Assembly (NCBI GenBank): GCA_020846715.1
Contig: JADLDK010000050.1
Location: forward strand, 62,001-126,000
Origin: Armatimonadota bacterium
GTDB taxonomy: Bacteria; Armatimonadota; UBA5829; DSUL01
DNA length: 64,000 bases
Direction of reading: 5' to 3'
Within the stretch, counting starts at the first letter, position 1. Each line of letters begins with the position of its first letter. The position numbers and the translations under genes were made by a program. The notes beneath the pieces were generated by a model that had not been told where the DNA came from, did not search any database, and saw only the letters and a list, made by a program, of their open reading frames with translations. Below are positions 1 to 8,493 of the stretch, piece after piece.

Positions 1-1172
1 GCGCTATGTATGTGCCCTTTCCCCAGGCAGTGCCCAACATTCCGGTCATAGATCGCGAGCACTGCCGCCTCTGGAACGATCAGAAGTGCGGTGTGTGCGC
101 GAAGGTGTGCCCGACAGGAGCAGTAGACTACGAGCAGCAGGATCAGGTGACCATGGAGGAGTTTGGCGCTATCGTGGTGGCGACTGGCTTCAACATGTGG
201 GACCACCGGCAGATTGGCGAGTACGGGTACGGACAGATTCCTGACGTCATCTCCGGGATTCAACTTGAACGTCTGATGAACGCTTCAGGCCCCACAGAGG
301 GCAAAATCGTTAGGCCCTCTGACGGGAAAGTACCACGGAGTGTCGTCTTCGTCGCCTGCGTAGGATCGCGGGACGAAAATCATGGACACTCCTACTGCAG
401 CAAGGTGTGCTGTATGTACACGGCAAAGCACGCCCTGCTCCTCAAGGAGAAGCTTCACGACGCGCAAATGTACGTTTTTTATATGGACATCCGCGCTAAC
501 GGAAAGGGATACGAAGAGTTTTCCAGGCGGGCAATCGAAGAGTACGGCGCTAACTACATCCGCGGGCGTGTGTCGCGTATCTATCAGGACGGCGACAAAG
601 TCGTGGTCAAAGGAGCAGATACACTGCTCGGCAAGCAGGTACAAATCGAAGCGGACATGGTCGTACTGGCGACCGCTATGGAGCCGCAGCCTGACGCGAA
701 AAACCTTGCGCGTATGCTGGGCATTTCTACAGATCAGCACAACTGGTTTTCAGAGGCCCACCCCAAGCTGAAGCCAGTTGAGGTGCTGAGCGCAGGCATC
801 TATCTTGCCGGTGCGTGTCAATACCCGAAAGACATACCAGACACGGTAGCCCAGGCTTCCGGAGCCGCTTCAAAGGTCACAGGGCTGTTTGCCAGGCCGC
901 ATCTGCGCTCTGAGCCGATGATCGCAACAGTTGACCAGGCGCGGTGCGTGGCTTGCCAGTTGTGCGCGGGCGTGTGTCCGTTCACGGCAATCGAAATCGT
1001 CGAGATTCAGGATGCTAAAACCAAACAGATACGGCTTGCAGCAAAGGTGAATGAGAGTCTGTGTCATGGTTGTGGAACGTGCGCGGCTGGGTGTAGAGGA
1101 AACTGCATCGAGCTGCGTGGCTTCACTGACGCACAGGTTCTCGCGCAAATTGACGCGCTGGCGTTGATGTAG
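1..1172 (+). CDS. hdrA: HdrA-type FAD/iron-sulfur subunit, 5' end missing
   Basis: This is the C-terminal part of a heterodisulfide reductase subunit A, the flavoprotein core of soluble electron-bifurcating complexes. The frame is open to the window edge, and the first Met (base 6) lies in the family's conserved YVPFPQAVP stretch, so it is internal and the gene starts upstream. Counting from that Met, one [4Fe-4S] site has Cys 20, 28, 31 and 35 (CGVCAKVCP). The middle shows the HdrA motifs VACVGSRD and YCSKVCCMYTAKHA. The C-terminus carries a two-cluster ferredoxin domain (CVACQLCAGVCP and CHGCGTCAAGC). The last cluster reads CRGNC instead of the usual CP motif but keeps its cysteines. It is followed after 51 bases by an MvhD/FlxD gene, as expected for an Hdr-Flx complex. 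HdrB and HdrC may lie upstream, outside the window. The family call is firm; the physiological partner is unknown. Confidence 0.93.
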   Translation, partial: AMYVPFPQAVPNIPVIDREHCRLWNDQKCGVCAKVCPTGAVDYEQQDQVTMEEFGAIVVATGFNMWDHRQIGEYGYGQIPDVISGIQLERLMNASGPTEGKIVRPSDGKVPRSVVFVACVGSRDENHGHSYCSKVCCMYTAKHALLLKEKLHDAQMYVFYMDIRANGKGYEEFSRRAIEEYGANYIRGRVSRIYQDGDKVVVKGADTLLGKQVQIEADMVVLATAMEPQPDAKNLARMLGISTDQHNWFSEAHPKLKPVEVLSAGIYLAGACQYPKDIPDTVAQASGAASKVTGLFARPHLRSEPMIATVDQARCVACQLCAGVCPFTAIEIVEIQDAKTKQIRLAAKVNESLCHGCGTCAAGCRGNCIELRGFTDAQVLAQIDALALM

Positions 1173-1223
1173 AGCGCCGTTTACAACATCCGGACGGTTA
1201 TTTGTTGCGGGCAGAATAGACCA

Positions 1224-1811
1224 ATGCTAGAGGCGACATCGGTAAACAAAGATCAGTTAAAGGAGCAGACGGCGGAAGGTCAGGATAGCGCGGTTGAGCC
1301 GCGGATTCTGGGGATTCTCTGCAACTGGTGTTCCTATGCCGGGGCAGATCTGGCCGGGTCCGCCCGCTTGAAGTATCCGGCGAACGTGCGTATCGTCCGC
1401 GTCCCCTGTAGCGGGCGCGTGAATCCTCAGTATGTGTTGAAGGGCTTTATGCGCGGCTTCGACGGCGTGCTGGTTTCGGGATGTCACCCGGGAGACTGCC
1501 ACTACGCCAAAGGCAACTACTACGCCCGCAGACGCCTGACCCTTCTGAAAAAATTCCTGGCCAAGCTGGGTATCGAGGAGGAACGCTTTCAGTTTCAATG
1601 GGTGTCAGCGTCGGAGGGCAACCTCTGGGCTGAGAGCGTCTCCGAGATGACGGAGCGCCTGAAGAAGCTGGGTCCATTCCGCGGAGTGACGTCAGAAGGT
1701 GTGCCGGACGGGCCAGGTGTCTCGCCCGCGGCATCGCGCGAGGTAATTCCGCTTGTACAGGTCCACACAGGCGCGGCTGATGAGCCGCCGATACCTTCGC
1801 CTGACCCGTAG
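1224..1811 (+). CDS. flxD: MvhD/FlxD-like [2Fe-2S] electron-transfer subunit
   Basis: This small iron-sulfur protein passes electrons between the Flx or hydrogenase module and HdrA. The N-terminal LCNWCSYAGAD motif (Cys 33 and 36), a central RVPCSGRV and the GCHPGDCHYAKGN motif are the conserved features of the MvhD/FlpD family (PF02662), with cysteines for one [2Fe-2S] cluster. The first 25 residues and the last 40 residues (proline-rich) go beyond the usual family length of about 140 residues. No hydrogenase large subunit is seen nearby, and the following genes are Flx-type, so FlxD is the better name than MvhD. The ATG at 1224 lies 51 bases after hdrA, and the stop is 9 bases before the next start. 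Co-transcription with hdrA and flxCBA is likely. Confidence 0.9.
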   Translation: MLEATSVNKDQLKEQTAEGQDSAVEPRILGILCNWCSYAGADLAGSARLKYPANVRIVRVPCSGRVNPQYVLKGFMRGFDGVLVSGCHPGDCHYAKGNYYARRRLTLLKKFLAKLGIEEERFQFQWVSASEGNLWAESVSEMTERLKKLGPFRGVTSEGVPDGPGVSPAASREVIPLVQVHTGAADEPPIPSPDP

Positions 1812-1820
1812 AGATTGGCT

Positions 1821-2759
1821 ATGAATGCGCAAACGCAGACAATCAGAGAGCAGGCAAGGCAGCTTCTGGAAAGCGGCGACGTGCAGGTGATCGTCGGATT
1901 TGGCGAAGCCAGCACACAAGCGCGCACCACGCCTGTCTTTGTCCGCACTTCTGATGAGGTTGACCAACTGGTCTGGTCGGCGTCGTGCGCGGACAATCTC
2001 GCTCTGTACGTGCGCGATCTAGCGCGCACTGAACGTGTAGCTGTCGTGGCCAAGAGCTGTGACGCCGCGGCCATCGCTGTGCTGATTCAAGAGAAGCAGA
2101 TTGAGCGAGAGCAGGTCTATATCCTGGGAGTCCCGTGCAGAGGAGTTATTGACGCGGGAAGGCTGCGCAAATCCGGCGTGGATGAAGAAGATATCGTCTC
2201 GATTGATGCGTCTGGCGACACTATTGCCATCGAAACTTCGGAACAGACTCTGAATGTGCCTGCTTCTCACGCCCTGAAGGAAGCGTGTCTCGCGTGTGAA
2301 CGAAGCGCACCGCCGATTTACGACGTGCTGATTGGCGAAGAGGTGAAAGCGCGAGCAACAGCAGAGTTGACGCTCCCTGAGAAAGCCGAAGACAGACGCA
2401 AGTTCTGGGCGCAGGCTTTTGAGGCATGTATCCGCTGTTACGCATGCCGGCAGGTTTGTCCGCTATGCTACTGCACAACCTGTTTTGCTGACTGCGCCGT
2501 CCCAAAGTGGCTTTCAAAGAAGATTCAGGCAGATGAGAACTGGATGTACCACACAACCCGCGCGATGCACCTGGCTGGCCGATGCGCTGCGTGTGGCGAG
2601 TGCGAGAGAGCGTGCCCGATGGGCCTGCCTGTCAGTCTCTTGATGCGCGAGATGGCCAGAGACGTGGAAGAGCTTTTTGACTACCGGGCAGGCGCGGCAA
2701 CTGATGAGCCGACCCCGCTCGGTACATTCAGAGATGACGATGAGGGCCCGGAGGGCTGA
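1821..2759 (+). CDS. flxC: FlxC-like 4Fe-4S dicluster protein
   Basis: This protein of 312 residues has two parts. The N-terminal half has no cysteine pairs of ferredoxin type and resembles the coenzyme F420 hydrogenase/dehydrogenase beta-like regions of Flx proteins. The C-terminal half holds cysteine-rich clusters: CIRCYACRQVCPLCYCTTC around residue 200-220, and CAACGECERACP near residue 258. This matches the third Flx subunit, which relays electrons between FlxB/FlxA and FlxD/HdrA. I chose the ATG at 1821. A TTG at 1815 would add two residues but lies only three bases after the upstream stop. The stop (2757-2759) sits directly before the flxB start, so translation is probably coupled. The subunit name rests mainly on gene order. 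Confidence 0.78.
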   Translation: MNAQTQTIREQARQLLESGDVQVIVGFGEASTQARTTPVFVRTSDEVDQLVWSASCADNLALYVRDLARTERVAVVAKSCDAAAIAVLIQEKQIEREQVYILGVPCRGVIDAGRLRKSGVDEEDIVSIDASGDTIAIETSEQTLNVPASHALKEACLACERSAPPIYDVLIGEEVKARATAELTLPEKAEDRRKFWAQAFEACIRCYACRQVCPLCYCTTCFADCAVPKWLSKKIQADENWMYHTTRAMHLAGRCAACGECERACPMGLPVSLLMREMARDVEELFDYRAGAATDEPTPLGTFRDDDEGPEG

Positions 2760-2763
2760 AGAT

Positions 2764-3804
2764 ATGCAAGAGTTTGTTCTGGAAAAGTCCGATCTGAGCA
2801 CATGGCTTGCTGCGATGGCGGTTGATCACGAAGTGGTTGGGCCTCAGTCCCAAGCCTCTGGCCCTCCGGCATTCCAGCCGCTGCCACCGGGAGTCACTCC
2901 GCTCCTGGACAACGGCCAGTGGACGCTGCCGCCCAAAGACCATATCCTCCCACGCTCCGAGACGCTGTTCACTTTTCAGAGGACGCCCGAGGGCCCGGCG
3001 ATTATCCCCGGAATCCCACGTCCTCAAGCGACTGTGCTCATAGGCCTGCGCCCATGCGACCTGAGGTCGCTGAGCATACTGGACGAGGTCTATCTGGATG
3101 GACGATTCAAGGACCCGTACTACAAAGCTCGGCGCGACAACCTCCTGACTGTCGCTTACGTATGCGAAAAGAAGCGCTGGAGCTGCTTCTGCTCCAGTGT
3201 GGGCGATCCTGTGGAGTGGGCGGCGGCAGCAGATGTAAGTCTGACAGATATTGGCGAACGCTACGTGGTCTGCGCCAATTCACCGGCCGGAGAGACCCTT
3301 GCGCGTCTGATCCCGATGGCGCTCGTCACGGAAAGCGACATAGCGCAGCGCGACTGTGTCTGGGAGGAGCTGCGCGTTGCGGAGCGTAAGTTCGACGCCT
3401 CCGAAGCCGCCGAGTTCGTAAACTGGGATTCCGCTGAATGGACTCAATTGGCCGAGAGGTGCATCGGCTGCGGCGTCTGTTCCTATCTGTGCCCGACCTG
3501 CACCTGCTTTGACATTCAGGACGAGGAGTTGTCCGGCGGTTGCGTCGAGCGCTACCGTGTCCGTGACACCTGTCAGTTCTGCGACTTTACGCATATGGGA
3601 CACGGACACAACCCGCGCCCTGGCAAGCCTGAGCGCATCCGGCAGAGAGTGTCGCACAAGTTCAAATACATTGTGGAGCAGTGCGGTATTCTCGGATGCG
3701 TCGGGTGTGGGCGATGCGTTGAGCTGTGTCCGGTCAACACAGATTTGCGGGAAGTCCTGAAGAGGATGTCGGATAGCCATGAACACCAATCCGTATCTAC
3801 CTGA
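2764..3804 (+). CDS. flxB: FlxB-like 4Fe-4S dicluster subunit (AsrA/HydB-like)
   Basis: This iron-sulfur subunit of 346 residues resembles anaerobic sulfite reductase subunit A and hydrogenase beta subunits. An N-terminal domain with RPCDLRSLSILD (a motif typical of this family) is followed by two C-terminal clusters, CIGCGVCSYLCPTCTCFD and CVGCGRCVELCP. CQFCDFTHMGHGHNP between them is also family-typical. The open frame reaches back to 2677, but the ATG at 2764 has a GGAGG ribosome site about nine bases upstream and follows the flxC stop by four bases, so I start there. The end overlaps flxA by 26 bases. Its expected role is to pass electrons between the FAD/NAD(P)-binding FlxA and the rest of the complex. 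Confidence 0.85.
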   Translation: MQEFVLEKSDLSTWLAAMAVDHEVVGPQSQASGPPAFQPLPPGVTPLLDNGQWTLPPKDHILPRSETLFTFQRTPEGPAIIPGIPRPQATVLIGLRPCDLRSLSILDEVYLDGRFKDPYYKARRDNLLTVAYVCEKKRWSCFCSSVGDPVEWAAAADVSLTDIGERYVVCANSPAGETLARLIPMALVTESDIAQRDCVWEELRVAERKFDASEAAEFVNWDSAEWTQLAERCIGCGVCSYLCPTCTCFDIQDEELSGGCVERYRVRDTCQFCDFTHMGHGHNPRPGKPERIRQRVSHKFKYIVEQCGILGCVGCGRCVELCPVNTDLREVLKRMSDSHEHQSVST

Positions 3805-4609
3805 GCTTGCGACCGTTGAGGAGATTGTGGAGGAGACTCCAGACACCAAAACCTTCCGGGCCGTTTTCTCTGATACTGCGCTTCGCCAGGACTTCTCCTA
3901 CGAACCAGGACAGTTTCAGGAAGTCTCGGTGTTTGGAGTTGGAGAGTCCACATTCTGCCTGACCAGCACACCGACGCGACCTGGCATGGTAGAGTTCGCA
4001 GTGAAGAAAGTTGGCCAGGTCACAACTGCTCTGCACGAGATGAGCCTGGGTGAGACTGTGGGCATCCGCGGGCCGTTTGGCAACTGGTTTCCGTACGAGC
4101 GCTTCAAAGATCACAGGCTGCTCTTCATAGGTGGCGGAATCGGAATGGCGCCGCTGCGCTCACTGCTCAACTTCTGTCTGGACAATCGCTCGGACTACGC
4201 AGAGATTGACATCATCTACGGCGGGCGATCTCCTGATGATCTGTGTTTCAGAAGCGAGTTTGATGCGTGGCGCAGCGCTCCGGATACCAATCTGTATCTC
4301 ACGGTGGACAAAGGCGATGATAACTGGAAAGGAAATGTGGGATTTGTGCCTGCCTATCTGGTGGATCTGGCGCCAACGCCTGAAAACACCATCGCTATCA
4401 CCTGCGGGCCACCTGTCATGATCAAGTTCGTGCTTCAGAATCTTGAAAAGCTTGGATTTGCGGCCGAGCAGATATACACTACTCTTGAGATGAAGATGAA
4501 GTGCGGAATCGGCAAATGCGGACGGTGCAACATCGGCGAGAAGTTTGTCTGCATAGACGGGCCGGTGTTCTCCTACGCCGAGCTTCAACAACTCCCACCC
4601 GAGTTCTAG
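3779..4609 (+). CDS. flxA: FlxA-like FAD/NAD(P)-binding oxidoreductase subunit
   Basis: This protein of 276 residues belongs to the ferredoxin-NADP reductase family, in the AsrB/dihydroorotate dehydrogenase electron-transfer subfamily. An FAD-binding beta-barrel with YEPGQFQEVS comes first, then an NAD(P)-binding Rossmann half with GGGIGMAPLRS and CGPPVMIKF. A C-terminal [2Fe-2S] site is formed by CGIGKCGRCNIG and a later Cys in KFVCIDGPVF. It would oxidise or reduce NAD(P)H for the Hdr complex. The ATG at 3779 lies 26 bases inside flxB, a common sign of translational coupling. The gene ends the plus-strand unit and faces a convergent gene 39 bases away. The order hdrA-flxD-C-B-A is the reverse of the flxABCD-hdrABC order known from Desulfovibrio vulgaris. 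Confidence 0.88.
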   Translation: MNTNPYLPELATVEEIVEETPDTKTFRAVFSDTALRQDFSYEPGQFQEVSVFGVGESTFCLTSTPTRPGMVEFAVKKVGQVTTALHEMSLGETVGIRGPFGNWFPYERFKDHRLLFIGGGIGMAPLRSLLNFCLDNRSDYAEIDIIYGGRSPDDLCFRSEFDAWRSAPDTNLYLTVDKGDDNWKGNVGFVPAYLVDLAPTPENTIAITCGPPVMIKFVLQNLEKLGFAAEQIYTTLEMKMKCGIGKCGRCNIGEKFVCIDGPVFSYAELQQLPPEF

Positions 4610-4648
4610 AGCACACCGCGTATTAGGTCTGGCAGCGTAGACTTGCCG

Positions 4649-5608
4649 TCAGTAGTTGCCCTCAGCGCGCCAGATGCTCTGCATCAGTTCATAGCGCTCC
4701 AGCCGCATCCCGGTGTAAATGCAGTTGCTTGTCGAAAAGATGTACCCCCCGCCCGGCATCCCGCTTCGAAGCGCATAACGGACGGACTCAACGACCTCCT
4801 CATCCGTGCCAGTGTCCAGAGCGCCACAATTTACATTACCGATAAGACACACCCGGTCCCCGTAGAGACGCTTGACCTCGGCGATGTCCACTCTGGCCTG
4901 CGGATCAATGGAGTGAAGCGCGTGTGGATTGGCGTCAACAAGTTGGTCAACAATCGGCATAATGTTGCCGTCAGTGTGTTTGATGACGTAAAAGCCAAGA
5001 TCCCGGTAGCCAGCCACCAGGCGTTTGAGAAACGGGGCGACAAATACAGAAAACTGAGAAGGACTGAGGAAGGGTCCTGTATTGAGACAGTAGTCAGCGC
5101 ATAGCGCAAAGCCGTCCAGCGCTCCATGTTCTCGCAGTTTCTGAGCAGTCTCAAGCGCTTCGTCCACCATTCTCTGCGCGTCACCCAGCATGCCCTGAGT
5201 GTCATCCACCATCCGGTAGCTGAACTCCACCATCTGATCACCATTGGGGATGCTGTAAGTTGCGTCCCCGTGAATCATCAGATAATAACGGTCGCCAGCG
5301 ATGTCTTTCACGCAGTCCAGCAACCGCATAATTTCATCCAGGCCGCCGGGATTCGGGTGCAGAAAGATGGCATCGTGCTCAAAGCGCTCCGCAGTATCAA
5401 CAAACAACTGCGCCATATCCTGCCTGTGCAACTGACGCTCTTTGTCACCCATCTGATCCCATTGATGGTACGACCGGTGGGACGGGTGCACCTTGCCGAA
5501 GGCCTCCATTGTAAGGAAAAAGACAAGTTCAAAATGAGGGACCCGACCCTGGATCGGTCTGCGCTCCAGAGCACTGATGAAACGCTCTCGGGGAGTGGGT
5601 GACGGCAT
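4649..5608 (-). CDS. uroporphyrinogen decarboxylase-family protein
   Basis: This protein of 319 residues has the TIM-barrel pattern of the URO-D superfamily (PF01208), whose members include haem-pathway HemE and cobalamin-linked methyltransferases (MtaA, CmuA). Visible family features are an N-terminal PRERFISALERRP, a YYLMIHGDA strand, the YVIKHTDGNIMPI segment, the HSIDPQARVDIAEVK segment and a C-terminal GGGYIFSTSN. It lacks the arginine-rich N-terminus of true HemE, so it is more likely a methyltransferase-type or uncharacterised member. The ATG at 5608 has GGAGG eleven bases upstream. The downstream side is convergent with flxA. No corrinoid protein is seen next to it, so the substrate cannot be named. 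Confidence 0.82.
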   Translation of the reverse strand: MPSPTPRERFISALERRPIQGRVPHFELVFFLTMEAFGKVHPSHRSYHQWDQMGDKERQLHRQDMAQLFVDTAERFEHDAIFLHPNPGGLDEIMRLLDCVKDIAGDRYYLMIHGDATYSIPNGDQMVEFSYRMVDDTQGMLGDAQRMVDEALETAQKLREHGALDGFALCADYCLNTGPFLSPSQFSVFVAPFLKRLVAGYRDLGFYVIKHTDGNIMPIVDQLVDANPHALHSIDPQARVDIAEVKRLYGDRVCLIGNVNCGALDTGTDEEVVESVRYALRSGMPGGGYIFSTSNCIYTGMRLERYELMQSIWRAEGNY

Positions 5609-5733
5609 AATGGAAATCCTCCACAGGCGGCGACGCTACGGCTTACCCGTGAACGCACGCGCATCTGCGCAAAGTTCTCCGTTGCAGACCGTCTTCCCTG
5701 TCTGAATAATGCAGGCGCTTTTTTTTGGAGAGT

Positions 5734-6381
5734 CTATGTTGTGTAGAGAAGAATTGCGGCGAAATGACAGACGCTGCCGCCAAGGACAAAGATGTGCCAC
5801 AGATCGTGGGCGCTGAAGCGACCCGGCCACAAATGTGGGCGATCCAGGGCGAATATCACAGCGCCGATGGTGTAGGTCACTCCCCCGCCTACCAGCAACC
5901 ACACTGCCGGCACAGGCAAAGCGCGGCTCAGTGGCGCAATGGCGATAATGGCGAGCCACCCCATAACAATGTAGATAACCATGCGAACCCAGGCTGGCTG
6001 CGAGCGCCACGCCAGCGCAATTGTAACGCCCAGCAGAGCCAGCCCAGCTTCAACCCCAAACAGCGCCCAGCCCCACGGACCGCGTAGCGATATAAGGCAC
6101 ACTGGAATGTAAGTGCCCGCTATCAGCAGATAAATTGAGGCGTGGTCCAGGCGCTTGAGGAGGTCTGTCGCGCGCCAAAAGCTGTGGTAGGCAGCGCTCA
6201 TCGTGTACAACAGAATCAGGCAGGCGCCGTAGAGGCTATAGCTGACAATCCGCCAGGGACCCTCAGCGCTCACAAGCAAAGCGACAAGCCCAACCACACC
6301 CAGCCCGGCTCCAAAAAGGTGAGACAGCGCCGCGAAGGGCTCTCGAATGCCACTGCTTCTGGATGATACTGCCGTCGCCAT
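5734..6381 (-). CDS. trhA: hemolysin III / TrhA-family membrane protein
   Basis: This is an integral membrane protein of 215 residues from the hemolysin III/AdipoR superfamily (PF03006) with about seven hydrophobic segments. The diagnostic residues are visible: a Ser and His in SAAYHSFW near residue 65, and a closing HDLWHIFVLGGSVCHF with two further histidines that would hold the metal. The open frame extends six codons further up, but the ATG at 6381 is preceded by GGAAAGGAG at a good distance and gives MATAVSSRSS, so I chose it. Bacterial members have been linked to membrane energetics or fluidity rather than haemolysis. It lies between a URO-D gene and a GH127 gene in the same direction, with no obvious functional link. 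Confidence 0.9.
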   Translation of the reverse strand: MATAVSSRSSGIREPFAALSHLFGAGLGVVGLVALLVSAEGPWRIVSYSLYGACLILLYTMSAAYHSFWRATDLLKRLDHASIYLLIAGTYIPVCLISLRGPWGWALFGVEAGLALLGVTIALAWRSQPAWVRMVIYIVMGWLAIIAIAPLSRALPVPAVWLLVGGGVTYTIGAVIFALDRPHLWPGRFSAHDLWHIFVLGGSVCHFAAILLYTT

Positions 6382-6464
6382 TTGTAGTCTCCTTTCCAAA
6401 ACGCCTGTCCAAAGGCCCGGACGTTCCCGAGCCCCGTTTCAATCCGTACGCTACGAACGCTGTC

Positions 6465-8363
6465 CTATTTGTCCAGGAGTGGAAACTCCGTGACGCGCAG
6501 CTTTGCGCACCCGTATGGAATGAGCGTCAGCTCTTCAAGAGGCTCTTCCGAGCTCACTGGACTCTGCGGCAGAAGTCCTGCCTGCTCGTTGACCAATTCC
6601 CACTCTGGCAACCTGCGCCCTTTGACTCTCAGCTCAACAGGCGCCTTGTCCGGCCCGAAGACGACATCTCCCACACTGCGCTTCACAACTTCCACGTCTG
6701 GGTTCTCAGGATCAATGGCCAGCCCATAATTCCAGGGAGTCGTCGGATAAACTGCGTAGTCCGGACATTCGTCCACACCGCTAACCCGCTCCCAGCGCTC
6801 CCCGATTTTCAGCGAATACACAAGCGGGCCTCGCTTGAGCGTGACCGAATCCCGATAACGCCGCTCGACCTCAATAGCCATCGGAAGCGCCAGCTCAATG
6901 ACGTCACCATCTGACCATTTTCGCTCAAGGCGCGCATAAGGGCCTGAGCCGATTGCGGCGTCCTGCCCATTGACGCTCAGCCTGGCCTCGTTCGTCCATC
7001 GGGGTATGCGGAGAAGCAGCGGAAACTCCACTTCCTGCGAAGCGCTCACACGTATGCGGATGGTCTCGTCGAAGGGATAGTCGGTCTCTTCGATCAGTGT
7101 TACAGTCTGGCCACCGCGTACCCTTGCGCTCACAGTGGACGGTCCGTAGGCTACCGCCACAAGACCGTCATCGGGCGTTGCCATCCAGAGATGCGCTACC
7201 AGCTTTGGCCAACCCTGGTGAAAATTAGCCGTGCAGCAGCCGTAGTTTGGCTCCAATCCGAACAGGTTGGAGTCTGGCCCATTGTACGCCCACTCTCGGG
7301 GATGAAGCGTGCACAGGACCTGATTGGCCTGCTGATCGTACTGATGTGCCCACATCGTCTCGTCAAAGGTCCCGGGCAAAGAGTTGTAAGCTATTCGCTC
7401 CAATCGATCGCCAAAAAGCATCCGGTCCGGCAGTTTGTCCCACGTGGACTCCCCAAAGATACTGATGAGATTCTCCAGCGAGAACATGTATTCGACGACT
7501 GCGCACAGCTCCGTTCCCTGAGTTGGATTCTTACCCGCATAATGCTCATCGCCCGTGAAAAGGCCGGTCGCTGTCCCGTGATAGGTGTCCAGCATCTCCA
7601 GTGCCGCCGCTACGCCTTCTCTGTGTTCTGGCCAACCAGTCAACTCCCACTGCACACCCGGCGCCTTCACGCCCATCGCATTGTTCACTACGTGTGTTCG
7701 CATCCCGAAGCGATGTGTCTGCTTTTCAGTATGGCCGAAGTCATGGAAGTGCCAGCTCCAGTCGTATCCCTGCGCTCGGACCATTTCTGCCAGCTCTAAC
7801 AGCTCGGAGTCTCCAGTTCGGTTGTAGAGCCAGAGAATCGACAGCGCCATGTCCGCCCAGCGCACAATCGCCCAGGAATGCAGATGGATGGCCGGTAGTT
7901 CGTTCTTCATATACCGGAAGAAGCGACGCATGAGCGTGATAACTCTCTCGTCGTGAGACACGTCCCAGTACTGAGTCAACACCTTGAGGATTATTGCGAA
8001 CGGCCACCAGTCCACCCGTCCACCTTTAGGGCCGAAGTGCCCGAAAGCGTCCTGGCTCTCCAGCGCCCAGTCAATCCACTCCTGCGCCTGCTTCTTCATT
8101 TTGTCGTCACCCAGAAGGTAGGCGAGCGGGAGGAAGCCATCCAGATAGTACGGACCGCGTTCCCAGCTCTCTCCCGTACCGCCTCGCCAACCGCTGTTCG
8201 GTCCCAGAGACTCCCAGAACTCAGGGAGATGTCCGGACTGGCCGTCCGCCTGGATGCGAAGCTGGCGCTTCAACCACCCTTCCGGCATAACGCTGCCAAG
8301 CGGCAAAGAAGTGAAAGCTGTCTGTGGGAGGGGTTTGCGATTGCCAGGGTAATAACTGTTCAA
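6465..8363 (-). CDS. glycoside hydrolase family 127 (beta-L-arabinofuranosidase-like)
   Basis: This protein of 632 residues has the DUF1680/GH127 layout: an N-terminal (alpha/alpha)6 barrel up to about residue 430, then beta-sandwich domains. The catalytic centre of this family uses a glutamate and zinc-bound cysteines. Here GTELCAVVEY near residue 280 supplies the Glu-x-Cys segment and NYGCCTANFHQGWPK near residue 375 the paired cysteines. No signal peptide is present, so it should act in the cytoplasm on imported sugars. The start is a TTG at 8363 with GGAGAG upstream. It follows the heparinase-type gene by 130 bases on the same strand, suggesting breakdown of a plant-like or uronate-rich polymer. 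A ribulokinase gene occurs 25 kb away. Substrate specificity in this family is broad, so arabinose is likely but unproven. Confidence 0.9.
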   Translation of the reverse strand: MNSYYPGNRKPLPQTAFTSLPLGSVMPEGWLKRQLRIQADGQSGHLPEFWESLGPNSGWRGGTGESWERGPYYLDGFLPLAYLLGDDKMKKQAQEWIDWALESQDAFGHFGPKGGRVDWWPFAIILKVLTQYWDVSHDERVITLMRRFFRYMKNELPAIHLHSWAIVRWADMALSILWLYNRTGDSELLELAEMVRAQGYDWSWHFHDFGHTEKQTHRFGMRTHVVNNAMGVKAPGVQWELTGWPEHREGVAAALEMLDTYHGTATGLFTGDEHYAGKNPTQGTELCAVVEYMFSLENLISIFGESTWDKLPDRMLFGDRLERIAYNSLPGTFDETMWAHQYDQQANQVLCTLHPREWAYNGPDSNLFGLEPNYGCCTANFHQGWPKLVAHLWMATPDDGLVAVAYGPSTVSARVRGGQTVTLIEETDYPFDETIRIRVSASQEVEFPLLLRIPRWTNEARLSVNGQDAAIGSGPYARLERKWSDGDVIELALPMAIEVERRYRDSVTLKRGPLVYSLKIGERWERVSGVDECPDYAVYPTTPWNYGLAIDPENPDVEVVKRSVGDVVFGPDKAPVELRVKGRRLPEWELVNEQAGLLPQSPVSSEEPLEELTLIPYGCAKLRVTEFPLLDK

Positions 8364-8493
8364 AATTCTCTCCTGTGGATGAGTTTTGCTGCTTTAGCCT
8401 GCGCCGCGGGAGCGCTATTTTCCTGCCAGATGCAAGCGAACGTCCTTCCCCTGGCGCAGTAGCTGTGACGGTGAGAAGGAAGCGCGCTACACT

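Noticed and set aside
5706-5720. A run of eight T on the plus strand as a possible terminator
   Set aside because: No convincing stem precedes it, and no plus-strand gene ends nearby.
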